From positions 1 to 50,452 of the forward strand of contig NZ_JAGGDJ010000042.1 in assembly GCF_017652985.1 (NCBI RefSeq): 50,452 nucleotides of DNA. Reading direction: 5' to 3'. A program made the position numbers and the translations under genes. Positions within the stretch are counted from its first letter, which is position 1. Each line of letters starts with the position of its first letter. Below the pieces are notes generated by a model that searched no databases, was not told the origin of the DNA, and worked only from the letters and a program-made list of their open reading frames with translations. This DNA is from Paenibacillus artemisiicola (GTDB lineage: Bacteria; Bacillota; Bacilli; Paenibacillales; Paenibacillaceae). Shown here piece by piece: positions 28,136-36,495 of the stretch.

Positions 28136-29065
28136 TTAGTGCGTTTTGCACTTCTCGAGCATGCCGCGCTCTTCAAGCACGCTGACGAGCGTGGAGCCCA
28201 TTTCGGACGGCGTAGGAGCTACGCGGATGCCGCATTTCTCCAGCGTAGCGATTTTTTCGGCAGCGGTTCCTTTGCCGCCGGAAATGATGGCGCCCGCGTG
28301 GCCCATCCGTTTACCCGGAGGCGCCGTTGCGCCGCCGATAAAGCCGACGACCGGTTTCGTCATGTTCGCCTTGATCCACTCGGCCGCTTCTTCTTCCGCG
28401 GAGCCGCCGATTTCGCCGATCATGATGACCGCGTACGTGTCCGGATCATCGTTGAACATGCTCAGGATGTCGATGAATTCCGAGCCTTTGACCGGGTCGC
28501 CGCCGATGCCGACCGCGGAGGATTGTCCGATGCCGCGGGTCGTCAGCTGATGAACCGCTTCATACGTAAGCGTTCCGCTGCGGGATACGACGCCGACGTG
28601 GCCTTTCGTGTGGATATAGCCCGGCATGATGCCGATTTTGCATTCGCCCGGCGTGATGACGCCCGGACAGTTCGGTCCGATCAGACGCGTTTTGCGGCCT
28701 TCCATATACCGCGTCACTTTGATCATGTCGATGACCGGGATGCCTTCGGTGATGCAGATGACGAGATCCAGCTCCGCGTCGACGGCTTCCATGATGGAGT
28801 CTGCCGCGAAAGCCGGCGGTACGTAAATGACCGATGCGGTCGCGCCCGTCTTGGCGACGGCGTCCGCTACCGTATTAAAGACCGGAAGCGATACGACCGA
28901 TCCGTTTTCGAGCGTGATATCGACGTTCGTGCCGCCTTTGCCCGGCGTTACGCCGCCGACCATTTGCGTGCCGTAATCGAGGGCGCCTTTCGCATGGAAC
29001 AATCCCGTAGCGCCAGTAATGCCTTGGGTAATGACTTTCGTATTTTTGTCTACCAAAATGCTCAT
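28136..29065 (-). CDS. sucD: Succinate-CoA ligase alpha subunit SucD
   Basis: SucD is the CoA-binding, phosphohistidine subunit of succinyl-CoA synthetase in the TCA cycle. The 309-residue protein has GITGATGLFHAKGALDYGTQ near the start, GPNCPGVITPGECKIGIMPG in the middle and the active-site His256 in MGHAGAIISGGKG. It follows sucC after 57 bp and the two form an operon ending at the terminator at 28052-28100. Confidence 0.98.
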   Translation of the reverse strand: MSILVDKNTKVITQGITGATGLFHAKGALDYGTQMVGGVTPGKGGTNVDITLENGSVVSLPVFNTVADAVAKTGATASVIYVPPAFAADSIMEAVDAELDLVICITEGIPVIDMIKVTRYMEGRKTRLIGPNCPGVITPGECKIGIMPGYIHTKGHVGVVSRSGTLTYEAVHQLTTRGIGQSSAVGIGGDPVKGSEFIDILSMFNDDPDTYAVIMIGEIGGSAEEEAAEWIKANMTKPVVGFIGGATAPPGKRMGHAGAIISGGKGTAAEKIATLEKCGIRVAPTPSEMGSTLVSVLEERGMLEKCKTH

Positions 29066-29122
29066 CGAGACTCACATCCCCTAAATGAATTCGTGTGCCG
29101 CCAAATTGCGACAAAATTTAAC

Positions 29123-30283
29123 TTACTTCACAAGCGCGACGATCTTCTGAGCACCGTCGGCCATGGAGTCCGCAGCCACGATGTTCAGTCCGGATTCGTT
29201 CAACATTTTTTTGCCGAGCTCGACGTTCGTGCCTTCGAGGCGAACGACCAGCGGACGGTCGAGACCAAGCTCTTTCGCTGCGGAAATAACGCCGTCCGCG
29301 ATGATGTCGCACTTCATGATGCCGCCGAAAATATTGACGAAAATGCCCTTAACCTTCTCGTCGGAGAGAATGATTTTGAACGCTTCCGTTACTTTTTCTT
29401 TCGTAGCGCCGCCCCCTACGTCCAGGAAGTTGGCAGGGTCGCCGCCGTAATATTTGATAATGTCCATCGTCGCCATTGCCAGACCGGCGCCGTTGACCAT
29501 GCAACCGATGTTGCCGTCGAGCGCGATGTAGCTCAGATCGAATTTGGACGCTTGGATTTCCTTCTCGTCTTCCTCTTCCAGGTCGCGCAGTTCGACGACG
29601 TCCTTATGACGGTACAGCGCGTTGGAATCGAAGTTCAGCTTGGCGTCGAGCGCCATGACGTTGCCGTCGCCCGTTACGACAAGCGGGTTGATTTCGGCAA
29701 TGGAGCAGTCCTTGTCCACGAAGGCCGCATACAGCGAAAGCATGAACTTGGCCGCCTTGTTGACGAGCTCGTTCGGGATGTTGATCGCGTAAGCGAGCTT
29801 GCGCGCTTGGAACACTTGAAGTCCGACGGCAGGGTCGATGACTTCTTTGAAGATTTTCTCCGGCGTGTGCGCCGCGACTTCTTCGATCTCCGTGCCGCCT
29901 TCTTCGGAAGCCATCATGACGATGCGTCCCGTTACGCGGTCCACGACAAGACCGATGTAATATTCCTTCTTAATGTCGCAGCCTTGCTCGATGAGCAGGC
30001 GTTTTACTTCTTTGCCTTCAGGTCCCGTTTGATGCGTGACCAGTACTTTGCCAAGGATTTGGCTTGCGTACTCGCGCACTTCGTCCAAACTTTTCGCGAC
30101 TTTGACGCCGCCGGCTTTACCGCGGCCGCCCGCATGGATTTGCGCTTTCACAACGGTTACGGGCGTGCCCAGCGATTTTGCCGCTTCTACAGCCTCGTCC
30201 ACGGAGAATGCCACTTTGCCTTCCGGCACGGCAACCCCATATTGCTTCAGCAATTGTTTACCCTGATACTCATGGATATTCAT
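29123..30283 (-). CDS. sucC: Succinate-CoA ligase beta subunit SucC
   Basis: SucC is the nucleotide-binding ATP-grasp subunit of succinyl-CoA synthetase. The 386-residue protein begins MNIHEYQGKQLLKQYGVAVP, with KAQIHAGGRGKAGGVK and the C-terminal block ILSDEKVKGIFVNIFGGIMK. Its ATG has an AGGAGG ribosome binding site. It is divergent from comM across a 506-bp intergenic region. Confidence 0.98.
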   Translation of the reverse strand: MNIHEYQGKQLLKQYGVAVPEGKVAFSVDEAVEAAKSLGTPVTVVKAQIHAGGRGKAGGVKVAKSLDEVREYASQILGKVLVTHQTGPEGKEVKRLLIEQGCDIKKEYYIGLVVDRVTGRIVMMASEEGGTEIEEVAAHTPEKIFKEVIDPAVGLQVFQARKLAYAINIPNELVNKAAKFMLSLYAAFVDKDCSIAEINPLVVTGDGNVMALDAKLNFDSNALYRHKDVVELRDLEEEDEKEIQASKFDLSYIALDGNIGCMVNGAGLAMATMDIIKYYGGDPANFLDVGGGATKEKVTEAFKIILSDEKVKGIFVNIFGGIMKCDIIADGVISAAKELGLDRPLVVRLEGTNVELGKKMLNESGLNIVAADSMADGAQKIVALVK

Positions 30284-30789
30284 TTACGAAAATCCTCCTA
30301 TCCGCAGTTAAATCCTACGTATGTACACAAAACCAATAAGTATTGTAACACGATTCGATATGGCTTTCCTAATTTTTTAGGACGAAAAACCAGCTTTTTT
30401 GATATCATTTTCATCTCATTGCGAGATGAAAGCGGCCTACTTTCGCACGGTTTGGGGATGTCTTGATCCAGACCCTAGTATTTCCAAATATCATCGATTT
30501 ATCGGCACGGAACACATGTTCGGCATGGATCGATTGTAACATGTTCAAACAAAAAGAGCAACGGATGCACTCCGCTTAATGCGACCTGCAACGCCGTTTC
30601 GTTTGCGATCTCGGAACGCCTCTTAGTTCGGATAAGACTAGCAGCACCGCGCGCAAATCGGACGTTACTCGGCATTCTGCGCGGTTGACAATGATTTTGC
30701 TCCTCCATTAAGATGAATGGAGATTGATTTTGCAACGGTTCTGTGAGGAAGCACCTTCGGCCGAATTCAGCGCGGAGGTGTTTTTTGTC
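30284..30789. other. Intergenic region between divergent sucC and comM
   Basis: No convincing gene. The region must carry both promoters. It contains a perfect 9-bp inverted repeat with a 5-base loop (TTTCATCTC at 30409-30417, GAGATGAAA at 30423-30431) and two ACATGTTC copies near 30510-30545. A TTACAAT about 60 bp before sucC could be its -10 box, without a clear -35. Confidence 0.6.
30685..30714 (+). promoter_or_regulatory. Probable sigma-A promoter of comM
   Basis: A consensus -35 TTGACA (30685-30690), an 18-base spacer and TAAGAT (30709-30714) as -10, about 75 bp before the comM start at 30790. Confidence 0.6.
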
Positions 30790-31482
30790 ATGTACACGCA
30801 AATATGCAGCGGAAGCGTCTACGGCGTCGAAGGGCGAATGATCGCCGTGGAGGTGGACATATCGAGCGGTCTGCCGCAGGTCAACGTCGTCGGCCTGCCG
30901 GATCCCGCGGTGAGGGAATCCGTCGAACGGGTGCGGGCAGCGGTCAAAAACTGCGGGTTTGCGTTTCCGATGGAGCGGATTACCGTCAACCTGGCGCCGG
31001 CGGATTTAAGAAAAGAAGGAACGGCTTTCGATCTCGCCATCGCCGCCGGGGTTCTGGCCGCAAGCGGCCAGTTGCGGAGCGCGTTGTTTCAGGATTTCCT
31101 CGTCCTGGGCGAACTAGCCTTGAACGGCGAACTGAGAGCGGTCCCCGGGGTGCTGGCCATGGTCGAACAGGCCAAGCAGCGCGGCATCTCGAAGGTGCTG
31201 CTGCCCCGCGGCAACGCCGCCGAAGCCGCTTGCATCGAAGGCATGGAACTGTTCGCCGCCTCCCATCTGCGCGAGCTCGGCGATCCCAAATCCGACCGAC
31301 AATCGTGGGAAGCGCTTCGATACGATTCCGCGGGCATTGCGGAACTTGACCCGTACGCCGGCGGCGGTTATGGCGGTAACGCTGCGGGGCACGGCGACTT
31401 CGGAGACGTGCTGGGACAGCATCACGCGAAGCGCGCCCTGTTGATCGCGGCCGCCGGCAGTCACAACGTCCTGGTGATGTGA
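30790..31482 (+). pseudogene. comM: ComM/YifB, 5' fragment interrupted by the integrated element
   Basis: ComM (YifB) is an AAA+ Mg-chelatase-like ATPase. In Gram-negative bacteria it is a branch-migration helicase used in natural transformation. The ATG at 30790 has GGAGGTG nine bases upstream and begins MYTQICSGSVYGVEGRMIAV. Residues 1-228 are native: the N-terminal ChlI-type domain up to IAAAGSHNVL. The frame then enters element DNA and stops two codons later. The Walker A motif that should follow directly is encoded 16 kb away at 47474. Upstream codon use and GC match the chromosome. The truncated product lacks the ATPase domain and is unlikely to work. Confidence 0.93.
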
Positions 31483-31494
31483 TACATTGTCATG
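31454..31494. other. Left attachment site (attL) of the element
   Basis: The 13-base core TCACAACGTCCTG (31461-31473) recurs at 47473-47485. To its left is the attB arm CCGGCAGTC (31454-31462). To its right is the attP arm GTGATACATTGTCATG (31479-31494). Both arms are arranged symmetrically about a central CT at 31471-31472 when paired with the arms at the right end, as expected for a large serine recombinase. Confidence 0.85.
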
Positions 31495-31507
31495 CATGAT
31501 ATTAAAC

Positions 31508-31538
31508 CAAAAAAAAACCGCACTTCAATTAGCGCGGT
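31508..31538 (-). terminator. Rho-independent terminator of the integrase gene
   Basis: Leftward strand: ACCGC and GCGGT pair around a 12-base loop (two further weaker pairs) and are followed by nine T. It lies about 90 bp after the integrase stop, just inside attL, so it should keep integrase transcripts from running into comM antisense. Confidence 0.75.
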
Positions 31539-31626
31539 CAATTAGCCTATCCAAAGATTTCTTTGATGAATAAATTATAAAAATTCGCACTCACAATTGA
31601 AGAAGCATAGTGATAATGACTACATT

Positions 31627-33348
31627 TTATGCCTCTTCCAGTTTCTCCAAGATACTCAATTCATAAGTTATAATCGGCTTAATCTTCGACGATTCGCGGT
31701 TGTCTTTCTTCTTAATATATGGAACGACTTCTGACGTGACCACAAATTTTGAAATTAGTCCAAGGATTTCTTCACGACTGTATTCGTCCTTAACAGTTAG
31801 TGCGTTGATCTTAGATATCCTTGACTCATAATCGTTAATCTGAATTAATATATCTTCATTAGTTTTCGAAAGTTCATTAATCTCTTTTCGTAACGCTTCT
31901 CTCTGAGTATCAATAACAATCTTCATTTCATGAAGTTTCGCTTCTGGGAAGTTCCCAATTACGTAAAGATTCATCACTCTAGACTCTTGATCATCTAATT
32001 TCATCAATTCAAGTGTTTTCGAGTTAATATCCTCAACTGCTGGAACATTAATACGCTCCCGCAATTTTTCAATATGATTTCGAATTATCTCTATCTGTTT
32101 TTCTTTATGTAAAGCGAATACGCTAATTAGACCATAGTTACGTATATCATCTATTTGAGCATTAATATCAGTCTCTTGAACGTTAATATTATCGCAAGCG
32201 TTCGTCCCTTTTGTTTTCTTTAACGAACAATTAAAAAAGACTCGACCAGCATCTATATTTCGTGTATAGGAGCTACCGCACTTACCACAATAAATCTTAC
32301 TAGCAAATTCAGAATATCCTCGAAATACTCCAGTTTGATTTTTATGATGTAATTTTGCTTTTCGGAGGCTATTACAAGTTTCGAAAAGTTCTTTTGAAAT
32401 GATAGCCGGTATACGACCTTCGAACAATATCCACTCCGATGTGTTTTTTACCGTCGCAGTTTTTTTACTAAATATACTGCCAGTATCATATTTGTTTCGA
32501 ACTAAAGTTCCGTAATATTTTTCATTAGATAGTACTCTCTTTATAAAAGTAGGCACAAATGGTTTACCAGCCCTTGTACGCACAACTCCGCTTGGAACAT
32601 ACTTCACCCCATCCAATGTTTCTAAGGTCTCACCTTCAAAGTAATTTAAAATACGGCGTATTCCAAATCCCTTTGAATAGAGAAAAAAGATTGTCCGTAT
32701 GACTTCTGCTTCCTCCTCTATAACTGTTAGCTCTTTTGTATCTTTAGAATACTTATATCCGTAAATATTATTATTCGTAAAAATAGTTCCTTTGCGAGCT
32801 GACTCAACTAATCCAAAACGCACTTTCGCTGATTTATCAATGCTCTCCTGTTGTGAAAAATTCAGGAACATGTTCAACATGAATTCTTTTTCGATACTAT
32901 CAAATACGTGATTTATATCTAAAAAGTAGACATAAACCCCCTTCTTCAGTAGTTCACGCAATATTTCAATGACTAAGACATTGCGTGCGAAACGACTTGT
33001 ATTCTTTACATAAATATATTTAAAAAGTGGCTCTCGGTGGCTTACGGTAAAAACCGATTTATTATCGCTAACTTTAATTTCATCTAATCCTGCATCGTAT
33101 AATAAGCGAGAAAACTCTTCGCGTCGATTTAACGAAGTTCCAGAAATTCCTTGATCAGCATAAATTCGAAACAATTTAAGCTTTTTATCTTTAGAAATTT
33201 CACGCCGGAAATATGATTGCTGATTCTTGAATGATGTTGCCTGTTCTTCTGAATCAGTACTAACCCTACAATAAGCAGCGACACTTATTTGATTATTTGA
33301 ATTTACCACTTCATCTTGTTCATCGATTGAATTAACGTTAACCTTCAA
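31627..33348 (-). CDS. int: Large serine recombinase (integrase)
   Basis: This enzyme should integrate and excise the element by cutting and joining attP and attB. The protein has 573 residues, the usual size. The N-terminal resolvase domain has the catalytic Ser30 in VAAYCRVSTDSEEQ, then YADQGISGTSLNRREEFSRL and KNTSRFARN. The recombinase domain follows (about 180-340). A zinc ribbon has Cys354, Cys357, Cys374 and Cys385, with a charged coiled coil at about 400-520. The start is a TTG at 33348 with GGAGG seven bases upstream. It lies 150 bp from attL and is transcribed toward it. Confidence 0.96.
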   Translation of the reverse strand: MKVNVNSIDEQDEVVNSNNQISVAAYCRVSTDSEEQATSFKNQQSYFRREISKDKKLKLFRIYADQGISGTSLNRREEFSRLLYDAGLDEIKVSDNKSVFTVSHREPLFKYIYVKNTSRFARNVLVIEILRELLKKGVYVYFLDINHVFDSIEKEFMLNMFLNFSQQESIDKSAKVRFGLVESARKGTIFTNNNIYGYKYSKDTKELTVIEEEAEVIRTIFFLYSKGFGIRRILNYFEGETLETLDGVKYVPSGVVRTRAGKPFVPTFIKRVLSNEKYYGTLVRNKYDTGSIFSKKTATVKNTSEWILFEGRIPAIISKELFETCNSLRKAKLHHKNQTGVFRGYSEFASKIYCGKCGSSYTRNIDAGRVFFNCSLKKTKGTNACDNINVQETDINAQIDDIRNYGLISVFALHKEKQIEIIRNHIEKLRERINVPAVEDINSKTLELMKLDDQESRVMNLYVIGNFPEAKLHEMKIVIDTQREALRKEINELSKTNEDILIQINDYESRISKINALTVKDEYSREEILGLISKFVVTSEVVPYIKKKDNRESSKIKPIITYELSILEKLEEA

Positions 33349-33448
33349 TTCATCCCCTCCTAATTCAAATATTTTCCATATAATAATTATAACATTCTAT
33401 TATTATTTATTCATGCATTAATTAATCTAGGATAACGCACTACCAAGT

Positions 33449-33574
33449 TCATCTTACATCCGAGCGTATTTCTTTTAGATCTCTGATACCACTTTCATAA
33501 ACAATTACTGAGTAAACATCGGTACCAATTCTAATTCCGTACTTAATTATTTGTTTCTTCGATGCTTTAATCAT
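33449..33574 (-). CDS. Possible small basic protein upstream of the integrase (41 aa)
   Basis: An ATG at 33574 opens a 41-codon frame that reads MIKASKKQIIKYGIRIGTDV then YSVIVYESGIRDLKEIRSDV and ends in Arg. An AGGATGTG lies upstream as a weak ribosome binding site. Composition is coding-like (regular beta/helix alternation, no rare residues). It precedes the integrase in the same direction by about 100 bp. A recombination directionality factor would be a natural occupant of this place, but nothing in the sequence proves it. Confidence 0.4.
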   Translation of the reverse strand: MIKASKKQIIKYGIRIGTDVYSVIVYESGIRDLKEIRSDVR

Positions 33575-33752
33575 TTGCAATCACATCCTTGTAAGTGTTT
33601 GTGAAAGCATTATATAGAGAAAACTTTAAAGTGTAGCCTTTGTAGAAAAAAATTTTCGATTGATAAAAGGTATATGTTCCCTAGCATAGAATAAACAATA
33701 AAGTTCCACATTTTGGATAATTTTTATTTACAAATTAGGGGATGGTGCAACG

Positions 33753-34265
33753 ATGCAATTAAGCCGAGAAGAAATCATTGAAGAGCTTTCTGAAAAATAT
33801 TATTATTTCCTGGGGAGTTTACGTTTTAATGACCATCCTTATATGAAAGGAATCGGTGAAGGCAAGAGGAAATTCTTAGCCAACCTTCATATTTATCTAG
33901 CTACTCGAGGTTTATCATCTAAAAATAAACTTTACTCAACCGACTTCATTTCACTAGCAGCATACGACAAACTAAGAAATAAAAACCTCAAAGGACTTCA
34001 ATACGAACACATCGTTCCAAAAAGCAACTACATTCATCAGGTTTGTGAAGAGAAAGCTAAGGATAGTACAATCACAATCGAGTTTATTAGAGATTTATTG
34101 AATCGATATCTGTGGACTGCTACTGTCACTGAAGAAGAGCACTCTATTTTAGAACAAAGCACCATGCCAAGATCCTGGGATAAAATTAGTATTAGAGCGA
34201 GGTATGATTCCGTTGGGATAAAACTCATTAAACACGACAAGAGCTATCTTCTCAAATCACATTAA
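33753..34265 (+). CDS. Uncharacterised protein with an EHIVPKS motif (170 aa)
   Basis: I do not recognise a named family. The 170-residue protein starts MQLSREEIIEELSEKYYYFL with AGGGGAT about ten bases upstream. It contains YEHIVPKSNYI (about residues 90-100), which resembles the first histidine strand of HNH/beta-beta-alpha-metal nucleases. Later come LWTATVTEEEHSIL and MPRSWDKISIRARYDSVGI. A full HNH set (Asn and last His with spacing) is not clear. It is one of the few rightward genes of the element and is followed by another small gene. Possible roles are a nuclease or an accessory defence protein. Confidence 0.75.
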   Translation: MQLSREEIIEELSEKYYYFLGSLRFNDHPYMKGIGEGKRKFLANLHIYLATRGLSSKNKLYSTDFISLAAYDKLRNKNLKGLQYEHIVPKSNYIHQVCEEKAKDSTITIEFIRDLLNRYLWTATVTEEEHSILEQSTMPRSWDKISIRARYDSVGIKLIKHDKSYLLKSH

Positions 34266-34305
34266 AATGATGATTTCATGTAGGACAAACTGATATCATT
34301 AATTC

Positions 34306-34334
34306 TTGACATCCAAATTTAGATCTGTTAATTT
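34306..34334 (+). promoter_or_regulatory. Candidate promoter of the 138-aa gene
   Basis: TTGACA at 34306-34311, a 17-base spacer, then TAATTT at 34329-34334. The gene start is about 40 bases downstream. Confidence 0.5.
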
Positions 34335-34371
34335 AGAGATGTAAAATTACATGTCTGAAGGAGAGATAACA

Positions 34372-34788
34372 ATGCCAAACAGCTCTGAATTTTACGATTT
34401 TTTTACTGAATCCCCTAAGTACAATGGTTATTCAAACAACAAAAGCTTTGAAGAGATTTACTACTGGTTAGGGGAAGCGTGGCAAGTTTATGAAATGATG
34501 ACTATTTGCAAAAACAACAGGCCAGCAATTGAAGCAGTGGCAAGACAGCTGGAGACAAAATTCGGAGACAGAACGGACATAAATGTTAAAGAGGATTTTG
34601 TTAAGCAGATGATTGGTACAGCCGTAAAACATGTATTAGGATATTACGGTTATGTTACGACAATCCAAAAAACATTTCTCAAAGGTAGCGCTGAATGGTT
34701 TAAAAGCGGTATGCATTACAGATTTGTCGAGGATGCTCCAAGAAAAAAGGAACTACACTGGGAACCTAAGATAGTCTATTTAACATAG
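34372..34788 (+). CDS. Uncharacterised protein (138 aa)
   Basis: No family recognised. The ATG at 34372 is chosen because AAGGAG lies about eight bases upstream. A frame extension of seven codons (to 34351) covers the ribosome binding site. The protein begins MPNSSEFYDFFTESPKYNGY and is rich in aromatic residues (SFEEIYYWLGEAWQVYEMM, LGYYGYVTTIQKTF, HYRFVEDAP). It is soluble, with no membrane segment or obvious catalytic motif. It has its own promoter-like sequence and converges on the capsid gene. Confidence 0.75.
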   Translation: MPNSSEFYDFFTESPKYNGYSNNKSFEEIYYWLGEAWQVYEMMTICKNNRPAIEAVARQLETKFGDRTDINVKEDFVKQMIGTAVKHVLGYYGYVTTIQKTFLKGSAEWFKSGMHYRFVEDAPRKKELHWEPKIVYLT

Positions 34789-34811
34789 GCAGGCTGTATA
34801 TACTACTAAAA

Positions 34812-34842
34812 GCGCTCGGTGAGATAAATTCTCACCGAGCGC
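34812..34842 (-). terminator. Strong hairpin between convergent 138-aa gene and capsid gene
   Basis: A perfect 13-bp stem GCGCTCGGTGAGA/TCTCACCGAGCGC with a five-base loop. On the leftward strand it is followed by TTTTA, so it most likely ends the portal-capsid transcript. The GC-rich stem stands out in AT-rich surroundings. Confidence 0.75.
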
Positions 34843-34890
34843 GAAAGTAAACATACAGAAAACAACGAAAAATACCTTAAAATAAAGATA

Positions 34891-36495
34891 TTATACAGAC
34901 TTTGGTTTGAGCACTCTGATAGCCTGAGTGTTCAGGATCTTAGCATCCATGTAAATATCAGCTACGAACAGCGAAGATCCACGAAGCGCTTGAGTTGTAT
35001 CAGCATTAATATGCTTTAAATTCAAACCTTTCTTAATCATAACTGCAACAGCTTCTTCTAAATTTACCAAGATAACCGGAATGGAACCGCTGCTCACAGA
35101 ATCAGGCATAGCATCGCTGATCAGAATTGGTAGACCCAGCATTGTATATCCAACACCGTTTTTGAAATCTGCTAGGTAATATTGGTTGTTGCCATCTTTA
35201 AGTTTGGTAATTCCAGAAAAGGTTTTACGGTTCATGATCCAAACTGCTCCTTCAACCAACTGCGGATGAATGGAATTAAACATGTCCATTAAGTCATCAG
35301 TTCCGATCGAACCCATAACTGCTGTTGTCACACTACATTCAGCAGGAAGAGCAGCATTCAAAATCCCTTCAAATTGGTCAGAAGCAGGATCGCCATTAAT
35401 GAGATTCCGATCAATTGTTCGAGCAATTCTACGGATAAGTACATCCGTCGCATAGGCAGTAATATCAAAGGCCGCATCATTAATCAATTGCTGCGATAAC
35501 TCGATTGCAGTACCCACACGTTTCTGTTCCAGTTTGACCTTATCCATTTGATAGTCTGTTGGATTGATGTTTTCCATTTCTCCTACGAAACCAGCTTCAC
35601 CAATGTTAGTTTCTCGAAGAACCTCAAGATAGCCTGATTGACTAGGAAAAATTTTGGTTCTTCCAACCAATTGTCCAGTTTCCAAAAGTTTCTTTACAAT
35701 CTCGTCAGAGATTGAAGTTGGGATTGCCAACGATCCCGCAGGAGCACCTGTTGTAATTGCCCGGTATTCTTCCTCGTTATGTTGACCTTTAAAGAATTGT
35801 TCCAGACCTCGTTGTTCTACATCTTTATCAGTTGTACCGTAAACTTCGATCATATTATTTCTAACCTCTTTCTCTCCAAGTTGTTTGTTTAATTCATTAA
35901 TTTTTGTCTGAAGATCATTTCTCTCTTCAATTAGAGCTTTTTTGTTCATCTCTGAACCTCCATCTTCCATAACAGAAGGAATTTCAATATTTTCTAAAAC
36001 ATCAATTCCACGAGCCGAAATCGTGGATTGAGAATATGCGGAGTCACGGACAACTGACACCTCAAATAGTTCAAGCTCATGGACAGTTCTTTCAGCAATT
36101 CCATCAACTTTTTTCCAAGCATCTTTTATGGCTTTGAACCCAAAAGACATGTTACGTAAGATTCCGGATCTAATGAGTTCGTAGTAGTCCTTGCCCCAAG
36201 ATGTAGGACTGATATTTGCAGACATGAAAAGCCCTTGATCGTCTTCTCTGAGTGTTAGAGAGCCGTTTCGAGTAGAAGCTAGAATGAGACTACTATCATG
36301 CTCAGCCAGGAAATGAATATCCTTAGCTTTTTGAAGAGCATAAGAAAAGGCGCCCTTTGCGATCTTTTCACGGAATCGCTGGCGCCCTATTAGCTCGCTA
36401 TATTGGTTTGTTTTATTTACATAACCACTAACGGTCATTGAACCGTCTGAATTTGCTTCAAAATCAGTTTGATTAAACCGAAGTTCCATTTTCAT
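34891..36495 (-). CDS. Fused HK97-type prohead protease and major capsid protein
   Basis: One 534-residue chain appears to hold two virion-assembly functions. Residues about 1-165 match the HK97/caudoviral prohead serine protease: His66 in HFLAEHD, Ser117 in RNMSFGF, and LFEVSVVRDSAYSQS. Residues about 182-215 are a charged coiled-coil delta-like scaffold (ERNDLQTKINELNKQL). Residues about 225-534 are an HK97-fold major capsid protein (EYRAITTGAPAGSLAIPTSI, VELEQ-type N-arm, ARTIDRNLINGD, WIMNRKTFSGI). The ATG at 36495 has GAAGGTG six bases upstream and lies inside the end of the portal gene. The fusion would release the capsid domain by self-cleavage. Confidence 0.93.
   Translation of the reverse strand: MKMELRFNQTDFEANSDGSMTVSGYVNKTNQYSELIGRQRFREKIAKGAFSYALQKAKDIHFLAEHDSSLILASTRNGSLTLREDDQGLFMSANISPTSWGKDYYELIRSGILRNMSFGFKAIKDAWKKVDGIAERTVHELELFEVSVVRDSAYSQSTISARGIDVLENIEIPSVMEDGGSEMNKKALIEERNDLQTKINELNKQLGEKEVRNNMIEVYGTTDKDVEQRGLEQFFKGQHNEEEYRAITTGAPAGSLAIPTSISDEIVKKLLETGQLVGRTKIFPSQSGYLEVLRETNIGEAGFVGEMENINPTDYQMDKVKLEQKRVGTAIELSQQLINDAAFDITAYATDVLIRRIARTIDRNLINGDPASDQFEGILNAALPAECSVTTAVMGSIGTDDLMDMFNSIHPQLVEGAVWIMNRKTFSGITKLKDGNNQYYLADFKNGVGYTMLGLPILISDAMPDSVSSGSIPVILVNLEEAVAVMIKKGLNLKHINADTTQALRGSSLFVADIYMDAKILNTQAIRVLKPKSV

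Noticed and set aside
30499..30801. 100-codon leftward frame in the sucC-comM intergenic region
   Set aside because: It overlaps the comM promoter and start, has no ribosome binding site and no family likeness.
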